Shown: positions 24,528 to 35,800 of the stretch, one piece after another | How the letters are laid out: every line of letters begins with the position of its first letter | How positions within the stretch are numbered: the stretch's first letter is position 1 | DNA from: Diplocarpon mali | Taxonomy: Eukaryota > Ascomycota > Leotiomycetes > Helotiales > Drepanopezizaceae | Direction of reading: 5' to 3' | Assembly (NCBI GenBank): GCA_024741835.1 | Contig: JAENRP010000209.1 | Span: 617 to 64,616 of the forward strand | Length of the DNA: 64,000 nucleotides | The notes under the pieces: model-generated | The model's database searches: none | Told to the model about the DNA's origin: nothing | Seen by the model: only the letters and a program-made list of their open reading frames with translations | Position numbers and translations under genes: made by a program

Positions 24528-25423
24528 ATGCAGGATGGAAACAACTTCGAGCCCTCCCAGAAAAAAAAGAAAGGCATCTTGGTCGAGCCACCCAAGGAGG
24601 AATCATGGCTGCAAGAAGTAAAATCTTTCGCCGAAGACTTCACAAACTTTCAGGGGGAGGAGCTGCCATCAACACCAAAGGCGGATCTGGGTATAGGGCC
24701 TGTTAAGTACGCAATGAAGCTAATCGCCAAGGACGGACTTGCAGAGAAGCGCTTTCAACTTCTTGATCGCACCGTCAACCTCGAAAAGATGCTTGGAGAT
24801 TATTGGATCAAGGTTGAAGCTACCCTGATGTTCGCAGCATTTGGCGTTGAAGATCCTTTGCCTTGGTTGCCAGCTATGCAGCACTACGCCATCCGGATGG
24901 ATCTACGAGAGTGAGTCTTCATACTTTGGACCATGGCGGCTTGACTTACGCTATATTAGGATGACCACAAGATTTGTGAATAGACACGGCCTCGTACGCA
25001 ATGCACGAGTAGACCATGATGGTCTCTCGCATATGGTACAGGATTTCAACCAGATCGAGGGTAGTATGAACAGGGCAGAAGTACTTCTGATGGCCCAATT
25101 TGTTCCCAAGAGAGTTCAAGCAACGTCTCGTTCCAGTCCAAATCCCATTCCAACGATCGACTTGACGAAATTTGCAGATATCTGTGAGTTTTCCGGGAGA
25201 GACTCGAACATACACGAGCTGAAATTTTCCAGTCGATAGGCATCAGATGGAGAGAGGCCGTGTCGAAGCTTCCCATAATCTTGTTTGTAGACTTGTCCTT
25301 GGAGCAGTAGCCGAGGAGGAGAGCATGCCTGACACGAATTACGCAGCCATTGATCCACAACTCGAGACAGACCCAGATATACTCAAACAGAGCTTGGTGG
25401 ACCGTGGACACGTAATGGATTGA
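24528..25423 (+). CDS. Unrecognised MAT1-2 idiomorph gene (265 aa)
   Basis: A well-supported three-exon gene: 24528-24910, 24960-25183 and 25233-25423, introns of 49 nt each with gtgagt donors and tattag/ttccag acceptors, all phases consistent. The start is the first good ATG (MQDGNNFEPSQKKKKG); the sequence is open further upstream in frame but has no ATG. Seen: a lysine cluster near residues 11-16, an acidic/amphipathic segment (EESWLQEVKSFAEDF), a central helical region (FQLLDRTVNLEKMLGDYW), then KRVQATSRSSPNPIPTIDL, and an acidic C terminus ending RGHVMD. No HMG box, alpha box, signal peptide or membrane span. Position and orientation resemble the secondary MAT1-2 genes of some Leotiomycetes (for example MAT1-2-10 of Botrytis), but I cannot establish homology. 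It may be a lineage-specific mating gene. Confidence 0.75.
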
Positions 25424-25589
25424 AAAAAGCGGAGGGTACTCACGGGATAATATAAAGTTTCTGTGTTCCATCGGCAGGAGTAAGAATGTTATCTGTTAAC
25501 CAGACCGTGCGATCAAAGAAGTTGACTTATCATATGGCTAACAAAGAAACAGTTGGAAAGGAAAGCCAAGCCCCCAAAACGCTGTACGA

Positions 25590-26316
25590 TTGGCCGAGTT
25601 TCATGGAGGAATGCGATGTATTAAAATAGAAAGTCTCAAGCCACGAGCACCTCTCGACAAATACATGAGCGTTGTCTGCCCCCAGATGGGCATCATCGCT
25701 GTGCCGGCATACCTCGGCATGCTCCACTGGACCTACGAGCGCCCGGCGGACGGGGCTCCCACCTTGACTCAGAGCGCGGCGCCGGATCTGCAAGCGCTCG
25801 ACCAGCACATCCTCCGCTCCAACATGACGGCGCAGGACCTGATCAGCTTCTGCGGGAGGGTCGGATACATCCCGCGGTCGATCGCCCGGCGCCTCGGCGG
25901 CCAACAGTCCTCGGGCTCGCCGCAGCACGGGCTGCTCGCGTCGACCCCCGATCTCGGCTTGGTGCCGGTCGGTGGCCGGGAGGAGAGACGGGAGCCGGCG
26001 GTCGCGTCGCGGCCGGCCGACCTCCCGCTGGCGCCGAGCGACGGCTGGACGGGGAGCATGTCGGATCTCTACCACCCCTCGGAGGGCAGCGTGGACTTTG
26101 AGCGGCTGCTGAGCGAGCCTCACGCCAGCGCGTGGGACACGGTCAGCATCTACGAGCCCGCGTCGCTGGACCGGCTGCTGGAGAGCGGCGGGGTGGCCGA
26201 CGGGTTCCTCGCGCCTTGTGGTAAGCCGCGCGCCTCCCGAGTCCCTGCACCCGCACAAGGAAGCGATGCTGACAGCCACAGTTCCACAGATGGGCCGCGG
26301 GGCCTCCTGGGGTTAG
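25590..26316 (+). pseudogene. MAT1-1-1: Truncated MAT1-1-1 (alpha-box gene) 3' fragment
   Basis: Remnant of the opposite idiomorph's alpha-domain gene. The open frame runs 25590-26220, then a 61-nt intron (gtaagc..cacag, phase 1) and a last exon 26282-26316. Recognisable is the segment just after the alpha box of MAT1-1-1 proteins: RAPLDKYMSVVCPQMGII followed by VPAYLGMLHWTYE. The region downstream, about 160 residues (SDLYHPSEGSVDFERLL, SIYEPASLDRLLES), is like a divergent MAT1-1-1 C terminus. The alpha box itself is absent; upstream sequence becomes AT-rich idiomorph DNA from roughly 25,650 leftwards. The ATG at 25590 lies in that unrelated part and may not be a real start. Without a DNA-binding domain the product cannot act as the alpha-box activator. 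Identification rests on motif memory, so confidence is moderate. Confidence 0.65.
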
Positions 26317-27168
26317 CGTGCCCGGCGGCTTCATTCCTCTCACGGGGGGGGAGGGAGTCGGGGGCGGGAGTCGAGAGTCGGCCCGGAGGTCGACATGGCT
26401 GTTGTGAGCAGCTCACGCCCGCGCCAGGCCGAGGGGGTTGGTGGATTCGGAGCGGCGGAGGAGGGAGCGCGACCCGAGGATCGAGGACATGTTTGCTTCT
26501 CGCCGGGCCGCAGGTCGTGGAAATAAAGCTGAGGGGCTCATGCAGGGCGATGCAGGGTGATGCTCGGCGACCGGGGATTTGGGTGGTGGCAGCGGGCCCC
26601 GCCGGCCACACGTGCATCGCGCGCACATCGTCTGGCATCCGGCGCCTGACATGTGACGTGCGGCATGTGACGTGCCGCCCCAGCGTGCCGATGTGGCCGC
26701 GCCCGTCGAGTCGCCCGCGGTCCGACCCGCACCGGCCCGCCCGGAGCTAGCACGCGTCGCGCCGAATCAGCAGCGCAGGACGAACATGACGATCCACATC
26801 ACCGACACAGTCTCAGTCTCAGTTTCAGTCTTGGTCTCGGTCTCAGTCTCAGTCTCAGTCGCCGTCGCCGTCGCCGTCGCCGTCTCACTCGCCGTCCCCA
26901 TCCTGCTTGCGGCCTCCCGCCTCGCTCTGTCGCTGCTTGCCGACGAGGGAAACGGCCTGCACCGCTCGTCCCGTGCCGCCGACGCCAGGGAGCCGGGATG
27001 CATTTCGGATCCGGCCGAGCGGGCCGGTCCCTGCACGATCCTTCGGGGCGACAATGGCATGTTTGAACAAATCCGTATTCCTATCTGTATTATTCCTGTG
27101 TATATAGACATCTCTCCCTCTCCCTCCCTCTCTCCCTCCCTCCCTCTCCCAGGACACCTGCCCGGCCG
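26317..27168. other. Spacer between the MAT1-1-1 fragment and the small secreted protein
   Basis: GC-rich sequence without a supported gene. The ORF running on from the MAT1-1-1 fragment to 26,750 is a read-through of its terminal intron. The stretch contains the CAGTCT/CGCCGT microsatellite listed next and a CCCTCT tract near 27,112-27,150. Confidence 0.5.
26809..26890. repeat. (TCAGTC)n then (GCCGTC)n microsatellite
   Basis: About seven CAGTCT-type hexamers followed by about five CGCCGT hexamers. This compound tract looks like hexamer slippage with a base change spreading through part of the array. Confidence 0.8.
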
Positions 27169-27435
27169 CTATTGCTCCTGCGTGCACAGGACGAGCCACA
27201 GACACTGCGTGTTCAGATCCTTCCCATCACAGGATACCTCGTTCGCCGCATTCGACATGCTGTCCTGGCTCGCGGTGAAGCCAGTCGTGCAGACCTCGTC
27301 CGTCGTCGCGCAGTAGTTCACGTCGCCCTTGGCGCAGAAGCCGGCAAAGGTCGCGCCGTACAGCATCTCCGGCGTCTCACTCCCCGACGCCATGACGAGG
27401 ACGCCGGCCGAGACGAGGAGGGCGAAGAGGTTCAT
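27169..27435 (-). CDS. Small secreted cysteine-rich protein (88 aa)
   Basis: Putative single-exon gene. The chosen start gives a typical short signal peptide (MNLFALLVSAGVLVMASGS) with a hydrophobic core at residues 3-16 and small residues before a likely cleavage site. The mature part of about 70 residues has six cysteines (FCAKG, YCATTDEVC, SCDGK, QCLWLVLC), suitable for three disulphides, and is slightly acidic. An upstream in-frame extension to 27552 is Arg/Pro-rich and would hide the signal peptide. No family is recognised; by form it could be an effector-like or cell-wall-associated protein. It lies between the MAT1-1-1 fragment and SLA2, an interval usually without genes. A chance ORF is possible because GC is high, but signal peptide plus six Cys argues against that. 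Confidence 0.5.
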   Translation of the reverse strand: MNLFALLVSAGVLVMASGSETPEMLYGATFAGFCAKGDVNYCATTDEVCTTGFTASQDSMSNAANEVSCDGKDLNTQCLWLVLCTQEQ

Positions 27436-27774
27436 CGGGGCTGCTCCGGGGGGTAGATGTGGATATAGGTGGCGAGGTCGATATCTCCCGCAGCCGGGGG
27501 GAGAAGCGGTAGGGACACGTCGCGCACCGCGACTGCTGGAGGTGGTCGTCACAGACGAGCAAGAGGCTCAGAATCGTCACTGACGAGCAAGCAGACGAGC
27601 AAGAAGCAGACGAGCAAGAATCAGACGAGCAAGCAGCCCAGAGCAGCAGAGATGCGTAATTGGGACCGCCCGTCTACGCACGCTCGCGCGTATATATACG
27701 TGTCTCTCACACATAGATCCAAAACCTGCTTCGTTTCACTTGTTGTGTATTTGATTACTTGCTCTCTACGCTTT

Positions 27775-28020
27775 ACACTCTCCCCTCTACTTTAAACTCA
27801 CTCTCCTCGTACTCTCCCCTCTCTACTCCTCTTAAAACTCACTCTCCTCTTACTCTCCGCTCTCTACTCCTCTTAAAACTCACTCTCCTCGTACTCTCCG
27901 CTCTCCACTCTCCACTCTACTTTAAACTCACTCTCCTCTTACTCTCCGCTCTCCACTCTCCCCACTCCCCACTCCCCACTCCCCACTCTCACTCACCCCC
28001 CTCCCCTCCCCTCACTCTTC
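27775..28020. repeat. CT-rich minisatellite, about 40-49 bp units
   Basis: Four clear units share 'aaactcactctcctc' at about 27,793, 27,835, 27,875 and 27,924, with intervening 'tactctccgctctcc' blocks. The array then degenerates into CCCCACT repeats and a poly-C run near 28,024. Strong pyrimidine strand bias. Confidence 0.75.
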
Positions 28021-28613
28021 ACCCCCCCCCCTCGAACAAAACAAACGCCAGCCCCCCGCCAACATCTCGCTGCCGCATCGACGTGCCCGCACCGCGGTCG
28101 CCGGGCGTGCGCGAGGTCCGGGGCCTTGGCGGCTGCGAAGATGAGAGGGAGAGAGAGAGAGAGAGCCGGCAGAGATCGCAGGGCCCCAGGGGACGGCGTC
28201 GGGCCGGAGCGCATGTGACGTGTTCCCGAGAGGCGATGCGTCGCCGGGGGAAGGGGGGGAGGGAGAACGCGCGACGCGACGCCGCGGAGAGATGCCTTGC
28301 TGGCAATGCGGTACAGTCCTGCGCAGGGCAGGGCTTCGAGGCCGTGGAGGCGACCCGAGGGCAGAACGGAATACGAAGCTGGCGTGTGCACTCGCTGCTC
28401 TCGGATGGAGGAGCCCCAAGCAGCTGTGCAGACAGGCACCGGGGAGGCCCCGTCCGGGCCATCTATCCCCGGAGCCTCAGCATGCGCAGCACACACTTCA
28501 CCAGGGGAGGCGTGGGAAGAGCCTCCAGAGTGTCGCTGCAGTTGGCAATCCACAAGCTACGCGGCGAATATACACAAAGCTCTCCTCCACCCCCCACCCC
28601 CCCCCATCTGCCC
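28021..28613. other. SLA2 3' flank
   Basis: About 590 bp of GC-rich sequence between the CT minisatellite and the SLA2 stop codon. It contains a short GA tract at 28,143-28,163. No supported gene. Confidence 0.5.
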
Positions 28614-31600
28614 CTACTCCTCCTGGTACGAGACCTTCCGCATCTCGCCCAGTCTCTGCCTCGCCGCCGCCAGGTTGTTCTCCAGCTGTAGTATCTCCAC
28701 CTGGCATCCTGGTTAGAAGAGTGCGGGCGCCCGAGGAGGAGACTCGACCTACCTGCTGCTCCATCTCCTGAACCTTGAACTCGTGCGCGCCGAGCTTGCC
28801 GTAGTCGACCTTGTCCTCCTCCTGGTCGCGGTCCTGGATCATGCTCTGCACCTGTCTGACGAGCGCTCTGCACGCCGCCCCGACGGCCTTGCTGGCCTGC
28901 TCCAGGGATTCCTGACTCTTGCTCATGAAGCCGGCCTTGACGCGGCTGGCGGCCACGAGTTGGGCGGTCGACGCCGCCACGTTGTTGGAAGCGACAATCA
29001 GCTGCTCGGGGCTGTTGCGGCCAGACAGGACGCCATCGGCCGTCTCGATCAGCGTGTTGGTCGACGAGGCAACGGCCTTGGCGGCGGAGATCAGCCCCTC
29101 CGTCCAGCGGTTGTTCTTCTTGTAAAAGTTGCTCTTCGAGGATGTCCCCCGCCCAGCCTGCACGATCTCCTGCTGCGTCACCGTCGCCGCCTGGATCAGT
29201 TTCCCGATCGCGTTGGTCACGGACATGGCGGCGTCGAGGATCGAATCGTGGATCCGCAGCTCGTAGGTCGAGTAGCCGTCCTTGGGCTTGGACTTGAGCC
29301 TCGCGAGGCGCTCCGCAGCAGCATTGATAGCGTTTGCCGCCTTGTTCAGCTCGTCATCCACGAGCTCGCCCAGGTCGCCGCCCTTCGCACTCAGCTTTCC
29401 GCTGCTGGGCGCAAAGGAGTCGGCAAGCTTGCTGAGCTTCTGCAGGTTCATCAACACCTCGTTGTTGCTGTTGATGACCACGTCGGTCTTCTGCATCGGG
29501 TCCATCCCGTCGAGGCGGAAGCTCTGGAGACCGCGGAAGAACTTGACCGTGGACAGGGCGGATTGGCGCGCACCGCTGGTGAGCTGATCGGCCTTCTTAT
29601 CGTCCGTCGCAAGCCGAGTCAGCCCTTTGGTATTGCTCAGCACATCTGCGATGGAACTCGAGAAGATGTTGATGGTTCGGATGATCTCGGCGTGGCTGCT
29701 GTTGGGTCCGTCGGCAATGAAGTTGTTGAAGGATGTCGCGAACTCCATAGCACTCGAAGAAGCCTTCTCGATCTGCGAGAGGACGTACGAGGGGGTGGCG
29801 TTCTGGTTCCCGGCCTGCATCGAGGAGTCGAGCTCGTACAGGGCATCGTCGACTCGCTGAACACCGCTCTGCAATACCGAGTCGATAATGTCGTTGATCC
29901 TGTCGATGTTCGAGAGGAGCATAGCGTCGATCTCCCCGTCGAGGGCCTTGTCCGTGTCGCCCCGGGACATCTCCAGCTCATTCAGCTTGATGAGAGTGTC
30001 GTCCAGGCTTTGCTTGTAGACCTCCAGCTCATCCTCTTTCTCGCGCAGCAATCGCTCGGCGTCTGATCCGCCCTCGCTGTACTTGGCATGCACATCCTCG
30101 AGCGCACGAGATTTCTTGCGCAGGGCCTCCTCGAGATCCGCCATCTCCCGGTTGTACTTGGAGAGCATCGAGGAGAGCTCATTGCCCTTGCTGCGCTCCA
30201 GGTTGTCCGCCCGGTCGAGGGCCATCCTCAGCTCTCTCTTGAGTTTCTCGAGCTCCTCGCGATTCCCACCCGCAAGGCGATCCTTGTCGTGCAGAGCTCT
30301 GTCTCTTTCCCGGATCATGTCAGCCAGTTCCAGGTTCTTGGTCTTGATTTCCCGCTCGAGCTTCTCGCGCTTGTCAATCGCCTCCTGAGCGGATGCCGCC
30401 TTCAGCTGTACACCCTTGAATTTCTGTAGCAAGTCCAGATGCTCGTGGCGTAGCTGGGAATAGAGCTTTGCGAGCGCTTCGTACTTTGTCCGCCAGGTAT
30501 TGACTTGTTCTTGCAGGGCACGGATTTGGTCGTCCTTGCTCCCAATCTGCTGACCATAACTGTTCTGCAGTTGCGCGAGTTCGCTCTCCAAAGCCCTAAT
30601 CTTCTGGTCATATTGCTGGAGCATCAGCTGATCCCGGGCATATTGTGCTCTGGCATCAAAATTCTCCTGCTCCAGCTGTGCCATACGACCCTGAGTCTGC
30701 TGCTGGAATTGCTGGGCCAGAAGAGCCTCTTGGTCCCGCCTCTGCTGCTCTGCAAGTTGCCGCTGCTGCTCCTCGAAATCGCGCTGGGCCTGCAGTGCCG
30801 CTTGTTGCTGTGCGTAAAGCTGCTGAGCTTGCCGCTCTTCAAAGACTCTCTGCTGATCCTCGTATTCCTTGTTCTGCCGAGCCTGCTCATTCTTCCAGAA
30901 CTCGCCAATGTCATCTGGCTCCTCTTGCTTCGGCGCTCGCGGAGGGGTTATCTGTCTCTCGATCTCCTGCTTCGGCCGTTGAGGTAGCCTGGGGGCGGTG
31001 TCGTCTTCGGAGAGCAGGTTCGGAGGTTCTTGAGGCAATTTGGGCACAGTGATCAGGCTTGTGAGGTATCTGAGGTTCGAGCATTCGTAATAGAACTTGA
31101 CGAGGCGGTAATGCTGCGCATCATAACGGCCTCTGAGAGGTTCCAGCGCATCGTCATCTCCAGTTGCTACAGGCCATCAGGTTCAAGTTTCAGCCGAGAC
31201 CAGCACATTGCTTACTTGTATGCATGGCACGCAGCATGCTCGTGATGAATTTGTAGATGCCATAGCTCTCCTGCACCAGAGGAACTAGGGCGGATATTCT
31301 GCACTCATTGTGTCCACCGCTCCGGAAATGCGCGAAGATTAATTTCTGGAACAGCTCGATTCTATCTTGAAGCGCCATGAGGTCGGAGATCGTCTCGTAG
31401 CCTTCGTTTGGATCATTTATCCCCTTCAAGCTGATGTACTCCTCGTATTCGAACGTGCCATTGAAATCTGGATGCTGCGCATGAAAGGCCAGTTTGGCAA
31501 GCAGAAAGTTGACGTATTCTTTGATCAGGGGGCCGTAGCCCCGAAGACCTTCTCCGGGAAATCCTCTGTTCAGGCTGTCGATCCAGCTCCGGTTTGCCAT

Positions 31601-32112
31601 GGCTTCCCGTAATGTTGACGGATGGCCCTCCTGCAGAACCTTGTGCACCGTGATCAACGCCTTGAACGTCTGTACCTCATCTGCCAGGATCGGCTGCCTG
31701 TGAAGCGGTTCTCGTATCAGCATCGTCTGCCCGGGAGGTGTGTGAACTTGCAGCCTTGGTCGAGGGATGGTCGAGAAAGGCCAGCCGCCGAGCAGTCCGG
31801 CAGCAAGTCCCCGGCCTCCGCCAGAGAGGTGTGGACTAACACTTTCATGCCCGCCCAGAAGGCCCCAGAGGACTTGTGGTCCCATGTGTACACGATGCAG
31901 CTGCGCACATGCTTGCGTTTCGGTGCCGTCTCCTCGATGCTCGTCGCCTTCCTGATGTTGATCGCAAGCTCGCCCTCAGACCTGCATCATCGTCGCGTTA
32001 GCGAAGTGGACAAAGGTAGAGACGGACGCCGCAGATCCAGAGTGACGGGAGGCTCTGGGGCAACGGACTTGGTGTGGTCGAGGTTTCGTGTAGACGGAGC
32101 GTAGCTTTGCAT
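28614..32112 (-). CDS. SLA2: Cytoskeleton assembly control protein Sla2 (HIP1R/End4 family)
   Basis: Endocytic adaptor linking clathrin-coated membrane to actin; the standard right flank of the fungal MAT locus. Exons on the minus strand: 32112-32069, 31981-31841, 31697-31216, 31166-28753 and 28700-28614; 1,055 aa, normal length. ANTH lipid-binding domain at residues about 20-270: HVRSCIVYTWDHKSSGAFWA, QPILADEVQTFKALITVHKV, YGPLIKEYVNFLLAKL, ECRISALVPLVQESYGIYKF. A long Gln/Glu/Arg-rich coiled coil follows (about residues 340-620), then the talin-like I/LWEQ actin-binding domain (LIQAATVTQQEIVQAGRG, RWTEGLISAAKAVASSTN) and C-terminal LGEMRKVSYQEE. Two donors are weak: gttagt at 31840 and gtccgt at 32068. 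Both are needed to give the expected protein, so the first exon is the least certain part. Confidence 0.92.
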
Positions 32113-32845
32113 CTTGAGGGGCGCTCAGCGCGAACGCGGATACCGGAAAAGATTAAAAAGAAGGGCGAGAAGCAGCGTCCGAGAGAGATATGCAGAGATC
32201 TCGAGACTCCGCGGATGGGAGAATTTATCGTAGTGGTTCTAATAAGCTGTCGCCTGGGCGGATAGCGTGGCGCGGGTGTTGCTGCGTAATGTGGCGTAGG
32301 CTGCCGGCGAAGGCGGTGACTGGCACTCTGAATAACGACTGCGATTCACCTGGGGGGAATAGATACCACTCACAAAACATTCGTGGGCAAGTCACAAAGT
32401 GAAGATGTGATTTCCTCTCAATTACTTCCGACTCGATCTGCATGGGACGCATGGGATCCTAGCGGCAAGTTTCAAATGGGTAGTAAATGTTTTGAGACTT
32501 TTCCAAACGTAGGTACTTGGTCTCAGTATACTCCGGTGATCCTAAGCTACATTACATGCATTCAAGCATCATGATGAGGGCCAGTGCACCTGGACGTGAC
32601 CTGCAGGGCATATAGAAGGCAGATATCGCTGCCGCTCTGATTCTTCTCCAGGAAGATGGATACACTGGCTCACCGTGCCTCCTGGCCCGAGCCGACTTCC
32701 CAATTCCTCAGGGATGCTTTCCTGTAGCCACCACTCCATCATCCGGTTTCCAGAAACTCCTCACCACAACGCCGGCATTCCCATATGTACGTTCCCACGT
32801 GATCCTTCCTGAGCCACCCATCTCGGTCCCGATGTCCACCACACG
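32113..32845. other. Intergenic region between SLA2 and the PH/SMP gene
   Basis: About 730 bp containing the SLA2 promoter and the 3' end of the downstream gene. No other feature recognised. Confidence 0.5.
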
Positions 32846-35800
32846 TCAGAGGCCAGCGTCTTCATGCACAAACGTGCTCCTTGCCCTGGCCTCTTCCTCT
32901 TGCGCTGCCATCCAAGACGGTAGCTTGTGACCGTCCTCCTCGAGGCTGGACGACAATACGCGATGCGGAGGTCTTCTTCTGGGTAGCCGGGGCGGCGTAC
33001 GATTGTGGACTGTTTCAGCCGTTGGTTTTGGAAGCTCTCTTTGAGTCGCCTCCTCTTCGTCGTCGACCCATGGCTGCATGTAAGCGGGTTCATTCTCCGT
33101 CAGAGGAGTTGTGGGCTGTGAAGTAACTCAGAGTCAGCATTACTTCGCTGGGTGCGGGTTCACGGCGATAGGGCTGCTTGAGGCGGCGGGAAGCACATTT
33201 GGGGCGGGTAGTGGGTCCCCCGACAATCTGCAGGAGAGATGGTACGAGCGAGAACACGGAAACTCACCTCCGAGTCCCCCGCTGGTGCTGCAACGACAAG
33301 CAGCTCATCGTCCGGGACGTCTCTTCTAGAGCTCGCAAAGTCGGGACTTCTACGTCTCGGAAGAAGAGGTGGCGGCACTGCATGCTGCTGACCAGGGAGG
33401 GAATGCAGGTCAGACGACGAGGGAGTTGGATTTGGTGGCAGATATGGAGGCGGCACGGGTCTGCGTTTAGGAACAGGGATCGGGGCAGTCTTCGTCTTCT
33501 TGTCGGGGCGCGGGAGAGGCATCCCTGGAGGTGGGAGAGGCTGCCCGCGCCCCATCACCAGAGGCCGCGAAGGCGTTTCTTCAGAGGCGCCGTCAGTCCT
33601 GTTCTTTCCGTTTCTCTGCAAGGCATTCCACCCCCATTTCTTTGCTGTGGCGGCAACATTGGACACGGCAGCTAAAGACAGCCCTTTGATCTCCGTGGAC
33701 GACGAAGACTGGCCCGACGAGGAAGTTGAGTTTTCACGTCTGGGATCGGGCCCGAAGGGACCTACGGATCTTGCGGAGGGCGCTTCCGGTTTAAAAGAGG
33801 CACTGCTCTTGCTTGCTGGGCTTGGGTGGAAGCTCGAATCGGCATGATCGGGGATTTCGGAGACGTTCGTTAAAGGCTGGGGGGTCAGATCACTCAAATG
33901 ATCCTTCTCCGAGTCGTTGGGGATCGAGTTTTTCGATGACACGGATGAATGGCTGCCGGGTTTCTCTGTGCCTGACGGCAGCGAAGGAGACCCAACGGGC
34001 GTCGGAGTCGGGGACGTTGTCTGAGACAGGGCTGCAATCGCCGCCATGGCGTGACTGTGCTCTGGCGGTGTCGAAGACTTGATAGCATCAGCATGGGTGG
34101 CACTGGTGCTGACGACCGGGCTAGCGGCGCTGACGACGAACGAGTCTGATCGGAACGCTCTCGGCTTCTCAGCGCCTGAAGCGCGGGTGTCAATACTGCT
34201 GGATGAAGAGTTGACTTTTAAACTGGGGAGATTTAACGCCGACTTGGCGTTCTTGCGCGCATAGACCGGACTTGGAGAGGAGGAGGGGTCGAGTGGTGGA
34301 GAGCTGATGCTCTTTTCCACCGGCGGTAGGGCCATTATGCATTCGGGGTGGTCGGCCTCTACAGGTTGCACCTCATCCACGTCGCCTTCCAGAGCTGCGG
34401 ACGTTGGGCGGTCGACCGGGTGCTCTGTTACCTGCTCGTCAGCCCAGATGCCACCCCTCCAAGGTTTGCCCTCGCTATTGCTAAACGGAGAATCATCCCA
34501 GTTGGGGAAGACCAGACTCTCTGCCACCACCTCCTTGATGCGATTCTCAATCTGCCGTAGAATTATGGTATACGTGATCTGCCTGGAACTGACGATAGGC
34601 TCTATGGTCATATCGATCTTTGGCATCGTCTGGAAGGTCATCCAGAGACGGTTCGACGGAGGCGGTTTGATACGTGCCAGTGCGTGGCCTTCGATCCTCT
34701 TCAGAACCACGGCGAGGAGAAGGTTTACTTCTCTCGCCTTGAACCGGGATCCGAGATCGATGCGGGCGGTAGCAGCAACCTCGATACGGAAGTTGCCCGC
34801 ATACTTCACGTCGGCCTCGACGACCAGCTCTCCGTCGACGGTCAAGTCCTTGAGTCGAGGGTTTGTAATCACGGGAGCCGCTTCGCCCATGTCAATGTTC
34901 CGCAGCGAGATCTTGGAGAGGAATGCCGGGGTCTTCACCCTCGAGATCTTCTTGGTGATCCTGGCTCGGACCAAATTCTCCATCTCTGGCGTCTTGTACA
35001 GAGCCAGAAATATCCTTCCCATGACAGCGTTGACCCATCTCGTTTGGAGATGCTCTTCTGAAGAATGCAGTCTCTGCACGAGCGTTATGACATCCTTCAC
35101 ATCGTACTGCAGGGGTACGGGGGGGTTGTACATGGCATCCGGTCTCCTTTCCTGGTTCCGTAGGAGAGCAAAGTAGAAGTCTTCCTTCTCGGAACAGTTC
35201 TCCGAAAACAGGAAAAAGGGCTTTGAGGCCTTGCCGTCGGGCGTGGCCTCTCCGACATCTGTCCTCCTCGAGAGACAGAGCGCATTCCTCTTGATGAAGA
35301 GCTCCCCTTCTGGCGTCTCATCGCCTCCCGAATATATGCTGACTTCGTGGTGGGCTAACGCGACGACGTGTCTGACTTCGAGCTGCTCGTCATCGTCGAA
35401 TAGCATCAGGTGGCCATGCCTACGCCGGCGATTAGATATTGCCATCAAGCCCGCGGCGTCGGGGGGGGGAAGTACCTCAAGACTACGTAGAACACGTTGG
35501 TCCCTCTCTTCTGCGGCTTGCCAACACCCTTGTTGTCGATGGGGCTGCTGACTGGTCTCCGGTCGAATATGCTCCGGTACATGGTCTGGTAGACACTGGG
35601 ACTCGGGACCGACACGGTGGTCGAGCCGGTGGGCGTGGATCTCTCCGGCGGAAGGGCTCCCACGCCGCCGGGGACATATGTCCGCGACACGGCAAAGTAG
35701 CCGGCCGCCACCTCGGCCCCGTGGCTCTCTCGGGGCTGGAACTTGGGACCCAGCGTCTTCTGAGCCCGCTTGATGGCATCGACATCGTCGCCGGCCTGTA

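Noticed and set aside
26221..26750. Continuation of the MAT1-1-1-like frame to 26,750
   Set aside because: A good gtaagc donor and cacag acceptor explain the end of the fragment; the read-through is low-complexity Gly/Ser/Pro/Arg sequence.
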